From Sweltsa coloradensis (Eukaryota > Arthropoda > Insecta > Plecoptera > Chloroperlidae), in NCBI GenBank assembly GCA_024449915.1, contig JAMZAV010004992.1, forward strand, positions 1 to 64,000: DNA of 64,000 bases, read 5' to 3'. This document shows positions 57,901 through 64,000 of this stretch, piece after piece. The stretch's first letter is position 1, and each line of letters starts with the position of its first letter. The notes under the pieces are model-generated. The model searched no databases and was not told the origin of the DNA. It saw only the letters and a program-made list of their open reading frames with translations. A program made the position numbers and the translations under genes.

Positions 57901-59060
57901 ATGCCCGCAGGAAGATGAGCACGTGTTTGACAGGTACATGGGTGGCTGCCGAAGTCAAGAAGGTGTTGGCAGGATACAAAGTGATTGGCAATCTTTGAAA
58001 TTTGCAATAGGACCCACACATTATAATCCTACGAACCAAGCAAGGTGGTTTATTGCCACATATGTAAATACATTCTTAAAGATGAGGTGGAGGCAAGTGG
58101 TGCCTCCTGGTGCATGACAGAAACTGATAAGTCCAACTATGTGGCATGTTTGAGGAAAAGAGACGGATCCAAACTTGACCTACTAAGATGAAACTCAATC
58201 CCGGTCCGTAGTAGAGCTTTGTTCAAGCTAATGTTGAATTGGATATGGGGAAAGTTTGGACAAAGGAACGATCTCACCAAACACCAAGGTCGTCGATTAC
58301 CTATTGACGAGCAAGTTGAAAATACTTCTAACCACGCAATGAAGTCATAGTGTGTTTTTTTTCTTTTCGACCCTCTCTCCGAAACAAAGATGCTAATAAT
58401 CGTGGACAGAGATTGAAATCGACGAGGGACACATCACCATCCACTAACGTAGTAGTCGCTGCCTACCACCCACAGCTCAAACGCAAGACTCACACTCTAC
58501 TCTTTCTGAGCGTTAGGTGAGAGAATACTCTATTACGCTACTGACAGTATCATATTGTGAAGTCGTCCTGGTGATAGGGTCTGCAGTGGGCGACTTCCCT
58601 CGGCGACAATGCGGACGAATTGGTAGAGTATGGCCCAGTAGGGCTCATACATATCTGAGTTTGTGAGTGGTGGAACGAAGAATTACTCGTACATGTGAGA
58701 TGTGGCGGCAGGGTCACATAATGATGTCAAAAGTGTATGCACAAAGTTAGAGGGAATTATCGCTTAACTACCGGCTAGAAGGTTGTGAACTTTAATACAC
58801 TCCAAAAAGTTGACTCTGGACAATGACAGCATCAGTCACTGTTCACAATCCACACAAAATTGTTAGAGACCCCACTTACAAGATGCGAGTAGGAAGAGAT
58901 AAAATGTAAAGGACAGTGGTAACGAAGAGGACGACGGTAGAAGACTCTGATAATCTACCCCATTCGGCTTCAAGCGCGCTCTGTCGGATGTGGAACTGGG
59001 AACTCGTGATAATGTACCAATAGATATCATATAATGGAAATAATATGTAAATAATATGTG
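54903..59060 (+). pseudogene. polB: Polinton protein-primed DNA polymerase B, decayed
   Basis: The N-terminal part (54903-55423, exon E) is one open frame after an AATTGCAG acceptor. It has a run of six Arg and seven Glu (GGA repeat, 55028-55073) and the block DPHQWLERTFNNL. Then follow shifted pieces in order: DLYLYDHHYNVITS with paired cysteines (55859-56020); a Cys-rich patch (56375-56450); a proofreading-domain-like YCIDDV (56955); GYHVIEMWE (57452); the palm region with YGRYPLGHP (57682); and GKFGQRNDL (58249). At 58537 the catalytic motif C reads YYATDS where the family has Asp before Thr-Asp. C-terminal pieces continue to about 59000. At least ten breaks. Confidence 0.8.
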
Positions 59061-59310
59061 ACTGAGACTGTTCTATAAAGTGCACTGAAGAATGCAAAAT
59101 GAGTAGATATACGCTTTGCTACTGGTAATATAGGGGTTTTTAACATGGAAGTTATATAACCAGCTCATGTAAACCTTTTTCCTCTAAACAACAATAAAGG
59201 ACACCCCGATTGACTGAAACTTGACGTCAGTGAGGGGGGCTTTTTAACTAATATCAGTCAGGTGATAAAAGCTTTATAAGAAAGCACATGTCGACTCTCA
59301 AACAGTTAGT

Positions 59311-59940
59311 GCAATGGATTCCAAAGTGGCAACATCCCATTTACAGCATTAATTTGTGGTGTGGTCCTACCAGGATGTGGGAAAATCACATTTTGTTACA
59401 AGATTTATTCCTCATCTCCCTGGCACTTGTGGACCAAACAAGCACTGAAGTGATGTGGTGTTATTCGAATGGAAAGACTCTAGAAACAAATAAAAATAAT
59501 AAGTACGTTTCATCAAGGGAGTACCACGCTTCTGAAGATTTTCCTCCTCATGAAGTTGCAAAACTAGTGATACTTGACGATATGGATGCGTGAGGCTGAT
59601 GAGAGAGTGTGGACTTATTCACTAAAGGGTTCTCATCATAGAAATTGAGTATCATGTTTATTTCCCAAACATGTTTCATCCAGGTTTAAAGGGCGCAGAG
59701 AATATTTCTCTAAACTCTCACTCCTTGGTATGCTTTTAAAATCCACGTGATCGTGCACAAATAAGTCACCTGTCAAGCAGGTTATCCTGACAATCCATTA
59801 TTTGTAAGAGAGGCCTTTGCAGATGCAACATCTGCCACCACATGGATACTCTTATTTGAGTCTTTAAACAATTTACACCAGACATTATGCGTTTTTAGAA
59901 CTTCAATATCTGATGATAAGTCTTGCTACGTGTACATACC
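59311..59940 (+). pseudogene. Polinton packaging ATPase (FtsK/HerA type), decayed
   Basis: A Walker A region at about 59355-59395 is broken by a frameshift between a GPT-like part and GCGK. The Walker B block LVILDDMD is intact at 59560-59583. Further pieces (NPRDRAQISHL at about 59737, WILLFESLNN at about 59845) fit the C-terminal half. This ATPase family pumps viral DNA into capsids. Several stops exclude function. Confidence 0.65.
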
Positions 59941-60009
59941 AAAAAAATCTATAAAACATCATCAGCACCTTCTCATTCTCCATTCATTTGAAGACCATCA
60001 TGTCTATCA

Positions 60010-60342
60010 CACGTACTCAGCATGGGATGTGCTCCGTGCTCTTCATCGTGCAAGCACAATGCGCAAATCAATTATTAAAGCTGCTGAATTGCGGACTTAT
60101 AAAAGTCTATCTGTGGGAATTGTGCAGACAACACTTTAAAGGACGTGTATCTCTAAATACTCTCAGAAGAGAAAACTTTCTCGTACACAAGAGGTTGTTG
60201 AGGAAACTTGTGTGGCGAGGTGAAAAAGTGCGAAAAGCAAAAAGAAGATTAAAACAGAGCCCCCCCCCCCCCAAAAACTGGTGTGCAATTTGCCACTGGG
60301 TACTGAACTCTTCTGAGTGGTATTCTTGGAAGTATCTTTAAA
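60010..60342 (+). pseudogene. Small basic Polinton protein, partly open
   Basis: One frame runs 59988-60341. After about 25 residues it reads LCRQHFKGRVSLN, LLRKL and KAKRRLKQ, strongly Lys/Arg-rich, in the style of the short basic protein that follows the ATPase in many Polintons. A poly-C run (60260-60271) may mark a further indel. A nucleic-acid-binding or virion role is likely but inferred. Confidence 0.5.
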
Positions 60343-60429
60343 TCATGAATCCATACAAAGAAAATTGTTCTCAAGACCCGATACATTAGGAAGGATTCAA
60401 CATCGTGCAGAAAACCTGTCAATAATTAC

Positions 60430-61030
60430 CATATCTGCACTGTGAGTCAAAGAAATGGAAAGTATACTAAGCTAAAAAATGTCACAGACTGATGAAAAGT
60501 GGTTACAGTAATAAAACAAGTACTCCACGGTTTTTACACTTAACAAGGAGTTGCGTATAAAATCCCATCGACTCCCAATAATAAGTGAAAAAGAACAAGT
60601 GTAAAAAGGACCTGGTGTTAAAAAGAGAAGGAATGAAGTAGAAGATAAAGTCAAAGATGTTATTAAAATTTTTCAAACACTGAGATCTCTTCAAAGATGT
60701 TACAAGAAACATAGCAGAGCTGCTGTATGATAGCTGAATAGTGCAGAAATTATAAATTGGGATAAATTTGGAAGTGTAAGTGTTCGAGGTTGCAAAGCTC
60801 CATGGCTCGTCCATTGTTGATCTCATCTGCTGATGTAGTACGTAACAGAAGAGATTAGAGATATGCTCCTCAGGGCTGGGAGGTGTTGCACTGTCGTGGC
60901 AGAACTTAAACATACCACAAGCATATATAGTGTTAATACACGGCGGAACAATTCATTTCAGCAAGTACAAGCAAGCCGGAACACACCTTCAGCATCACCT
61001 CAAAAACAGTTACAGCAAAAAAGATAAAAA
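60430..61030 (+). pseudogene. Polinton structural or accessory gene, decayed
   Basis: Broken frames read KVKDVIKIFQTLRSLQR (60650-60700) and NWDKFGSVSVRG (60757-60792), a helical segment followed by a short turn-rich block. The pattern and the position between the basic protein and the integrase match a conserved but unnamed Polinton gene. Function unknown. Confidence 0.45.
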
Positions 61031-61084
61031 TCGCGTTTTCAGCCTTGGCAGCGTTTTAAATTCAGAAATGAAGTCAGACTCGTC

Positions 61085-62640
61085 AACTACTTTCTAAATC
61101 TATAACGATCCCTCACACCCTGGAGGATTCTCAACTGCAGGATGCTTTATGGAAAGATACAGATAAAAGTATTCAAAGAGTGTGATGTTATTAAAATGGG
61201 TTCAGACTCAAGATGCGTATACTCTTCATGGCCTTAAAACCCTTTCCTGGGCAGTATTTAAGAGAAAAACTACCCCAACAGGGCCAGTATTTTCCTTAAA
61301 ATTAGTCTTAGATATAAATTGGCACTATCACCCGAAAAGTCATCTAAACCCATACTCAAATCATTATCTGATTGGTATTAGTAGTATTTCACTAAAAAAC
61401 TCAATTTTGACACAGGAAGCTTTAGAAGTACATAAGGGTAGGCGCTTTGTAGATTCACCAAACACCATGGTAATGTATACAGCTGTTGTACAAAGCCTAA
61501 ACAATCCACTGTTCAGCCTTTCCAAACGTAACAATGAAGACCAAATGGTTCAAATGAATCCTTACAGATAGCAGCACCAGCTAAACACAGGGTAGTAGCC
61601 TGAATATCAGTGCATGCCTGGAACATCGGAATATTCAAACGTACCAACATATATCAGTGAGTGACCAGAATAGAAACTATACTGAAACGTTATATCAGCG
61701 CGTACCCAGGAAAGGGTTTTAAGAAAGAAATCCTACGCAATAGAGTACATTTTCAACAACATTGATGATTTATGGCAAGCGGAATCTCAATGATATGCAA
61801 TCACTTCAGAAAAAATAACGATGGCTACAAGTATTTACTCACAGTAATGACGTATTAGTAAATATGCAGGGCAAGTTCCCTACGTAATAAAACACTGGAG
61901 GTGAAGTCAAACGAGCATTTGAGAGTATTATATCACAAGATGACCGTAAACCACTTAACTTGCAAAACTGACAAAGGAAAAGAGCTTATAAATAAACCAT
62001 TCCAAACCTTTCTCAAGAAAAACACATTAATTATTATCACAGTAACAATCCAGACACAAGGCGGAGTATTGTGGAACGCCTGAACAGGATTGAAAACAAG
62101 AATGTGGCGCGACTTGACATACTACAATATGTAACCTGTATGTTGATGTATTAGCCTCAAACTTTTACATGCATATAATAATACCGTTCACAGATCTATA
62201 AAAATGGCTCCGGCCAAGTCAACGGAAAAAAAATATTTTGCAGTTTGAAAAATTGAAAAGTCTCCTAAACCAAAAACTGAACAAATGCCTTAAATATGTG
62301 ATTTAAAAGTTATGAATGAATCAGTAAGGAGAAAACTACGTTGAAAAGGGTTTTGAAAGAAACTGGTCTGAAGAAATAGTGTCCGGCATAAAAAGAATGA
62401 TTTTCCACCGTACTCTTCGTGTATACGTCTTGAAGATTGCAAGGTGGAAGAAATTGAAGGAACTTTTTCATGAATTGGAGTTACAGCAAGTGATACTTAG
62501 AAAAAGAACAATTCATAAAATAGATATAAAATTGTGATTCTTTGGAAAAGGCTCAGAGGAAAGTGCTTGTCAAGTGGAGAGGTTATCCATCAAAAATTCA
62601 ACTGTGCTACCTGCATCTCAAGTTATTCATTTAAAATGAG
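61085..62640 (+). pseudogene. Polinton integrase with C-terminal chromodomain, decayed
   Basis: The N-terminal part reads SHPGG-like and QTQDAYTLH (61100-61227). A 481-bp MITE then interrupts it. The core resumes at 61722 with IDDLWQAES, DGYKYLLTV (61812), the second catalytic region TDKGKEL (61966) and KTRMWRD (62093). HRSIKMAP follows at 62190, then EEIEGTFS (62448) and a chromodomain piece VLVKWRGYPSK (62560-62592). This is the retroviral-type DDE integrase of Polintons, which inserts element ends with a 6-bp duplication. Stops and shifts are numerous. Confidence 0.75.
61238..61718. mobile_element. piggyBac-like MITE in the integrase gene
   Basis: 481 bp with inverted ends AACCCTTTCCTGGG / CCCAGGAAAGGGTT, flanked by TTAA on both sides (61234-61237 and 61719-61722). 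Removing it brings the two integrase halves together. TTAA targets and CCCTTT-type ends suit piggyBac. A frame crosses the left side but no transposase is seen. Confidence 0.7.
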
Positions 62641-63350
62641 GGGGTTTTAGTTTGTTACTCTCTAGTAAAGCTCAATGCACAACATTGAAAACAATTACCG
62701 AGACAGTGCAACATTTATAACTCAGACTTAAAAGAATCCGTAACTCTTTTGGCGATTGGGGAAGTAAGCTCTTACAGAGTTTCACTCAGCCTCAAAATTA
62801 TAATGTGTCTGAGGGACATAATAAAATCAGATATCTATGAATGAATGATAAAGAAGATGCTAACCAGTAATCACCATAGAAAACAGTGTTATCTGTTAAA
62901 ACCAGCGTTACTACAAAAATGTTGATCTCTTGAGTTGCAGTGAACAAGCTATGCCTCCTACCAATATGGTGAATTCAAAGTTGGAGAAGTAACAGAGGGT
63001 GGTTATTTCGTGAAGTCTAAATTTGGTCATGATGCCTAAGTAATTTTTAGTCCAGAGCTTGCAAGTCAGTGGGATATGAACCAGGTTATGACGTGCGCAA
63101 GGACACCCTGCCAAGACATGCTATGATGTTGGAGTGGAACCCCACACCATTATATTTGTTTACTGTGATACATTGAGCCTCAAATTGTAGGTGATTACTG
63201 TGGCACCTCTGCTACGAATGGTAAAATACACAAACACACGGAACACAATTTTGGACGACATTTCCAAAGGATTTTAACTCTGCATTTACGTCCTGTTCTC
63301 AAGCGTGAATTCAGCACAAATGAAATAGAATTTAAGGGAGCAGCACTGGT
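62640..63350 (+). pseudogene. Polinton penton-type structural gene, decayed
   Basis: Pieces near the start read FVTL and SSMHNIENNYRDSATF; later FHSA, then YYKNVDLL (62914) and EPHTIIFVYCDTLS (63140-63180) followed by VAPLLRMVKY (63198). The order matches a widely conserved Polinton structural protein that I believe corresponds to the minor capsid (penton) protein; the name is uncertain. Stops occur throughout. Confidence 0.5.
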
Positions 63351-63760
63351 TCTTGCAATGCCAATTTAAAATATGGGACTTCAGCGGTGGTACTACATTT
63401 TCGTCGTCGCTCTCCGTGAAAAATTATATTTACAAAATGAGGGCAGAACGATTTGGTCATTACATAAAATACTATTTGACCAAGGGAAGTGGCAGTAAGT
63501 GTTTTATAAAGGTTCAAGTTATCAGAAAGGTCATGCTATAGGCCAGTTTCCTAGGTGGAGTCTTTAGAGCTGCCTTACCTCTATGAAAAGCGGGGCAGAG
63601 CCTTAGGGCATCAAAGCATTGACATAGGCAAGCTTACTTGGTGATGTAGCACAAATAAAAGTACAAGGGAATCATTCAAAACCAGACTTCCAAGAAGCAG
63701 GTCTCAACTTGAAGCGGACAGCAACTGAAAAAACTTGACCGCAGTCTGGGCTCTGGTTTA
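63350..63760 (+). pseudogene. Short Polinton structural gene, decayed
   Basis: Readable pieces GSSYQKGHAIGQF (63510-63548) and GGVFRAALPLWKAG (63555-63596) form a Gly-rich, then hydrophobic-basic segment, as in the small structural protein lying before the capsid gene in Polintons. A resemblance to adenoviral pVI-like proteins is only a suggestion. Confidence 0.45.
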
Positions 63761-63869
63761 AAGAGCTAACATCGCCATCGACTCATTCAGTGTCTGTCTC
63801 TCGTAGCCAGAGGACCTCACAAAAGAAGCTGAAGAGAAAAGTTAAAGGAGTTGCTTGTGAAGAGTATAT

Positions 63870-64000
63870 TTTCTTAATCATGTTCGTTCGGCCATCTCAT
63901 TCCTGTTGAATCTGTAAAGTAAGACCATTGACTATTTTGGACTTCCAGTCACTGCAAACAAGTATTGAACGAGCGTGAGGGGTTTTCTTTGAGCTGTCAC
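63870..64000 (+). pseudogene. Start of the Polinton major capsid gene (leaves window)
   Basis: MFVRPSHSC at about 63878 and LQTSIE (63949-63966) match the beginning of the Polinton double jelly-roll capsid protein. Stops already interrupt this short piece. The rest lies beyond 64000. Confidence 0.5.

Larger units (their letters stand above)
54903..64000 (+). mobile_element. Maverick/Polinton relic (right end outside window)
   Basis: Decayed genes in one orientation follow the Polinton repertoire: polymerase B, packaging ATPase, small structural proteins, integrase with chromodomain, a penton-type structural gene and the start of the major capsid gene. Every gene has stops and frameshifts. 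Polintons are virus-like self-synthesising transposons of animals. The left boundary is unknown because the polymerase may include exons A-D. No protease gene was seen in the window. Confidence 0.8.

Noticed and set aside
56323..60913. Minus-strand frames of 60-136 codons in the Polinton region
   Set aside because: Antisense to decayed Polinton genes whose plus-strand motifs are in the expected order.

Overview
The window is nuclear DNA from an invertebrate animal: AT-rich, intron-bearing, and crowded with transposable-element remains. No bacterial gene, operon or CRISPR array is present. A TATA box followed about 33 bp later by a TCAGT-type initiator (50224-50260), a 5S-rRNA-headed SINE and the element mix lean towards an arthropod. 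A mollusc or another invertebrate cannot be excluded from sequence alone.

The host content is an immunoglobulin-domain locus on the minus strand (34.9 down to 6.4 kb). One leader exon with its own promoter is followed by nine Ig cassette exons in a repeating Ig1-Ig2-Ig3 register: copy B at 33.8-30.6 kb, copy C at 29.5-24.0 kb and copy A at 19.8-6.4 kb. Every boundary that can be read cleanly is phase 1 on both sides. The locus may be one multi-Ig gene or three tandem genes of which two lack a visible first exon. The last cassette (Ig3A) is split by a 1763-bp transposon. Ig2B carries a 2-bp slippage frameshift. Copy C lies in a stretch of very poor sequence (21.4-29.6 kb) in which isolated bases are overwritten by their neighbours, as is 2.3-4.7 kb.

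Two large elements with long inverted ends, 8.6-17.9 kb (Element I) and 40.7-46.6 kb (Element II), each hold a decayed gene with Cys/His modules of similar pattern. In both, the 3' end of the gene abuts one inverted end. They look like two members of one poorly described DNA-transposon type. A second dominant family is a 0.55-0.85 kb HINE/Helentron-like element with nine copies and several fragments. An internal comparison shows that one copy inserted into a T-T site without a sizeable target duplication. MITEs of hAT, Harbinger and piggyBac-like type, LINE tails and a 5S-derived SINE fill most other gaps.

From 50 kb to the right edge lies a plus-strand Maverick/Polinton relic. A TATA-Inr promoter and in-phase exons (two tandemly duplicated) lead into a decayed protein-primed DNA polymerase B. 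This is followed by a packaging-ATPase relic, small structural genes, an integrase with chromodomain, and the start of the major capsid gene, which leaves the window. A Penelope-like retroelement sits in the intron before the polymerase, and a TTAA-flanked MITE splits the integrase. All of these viral-type genes are broken.
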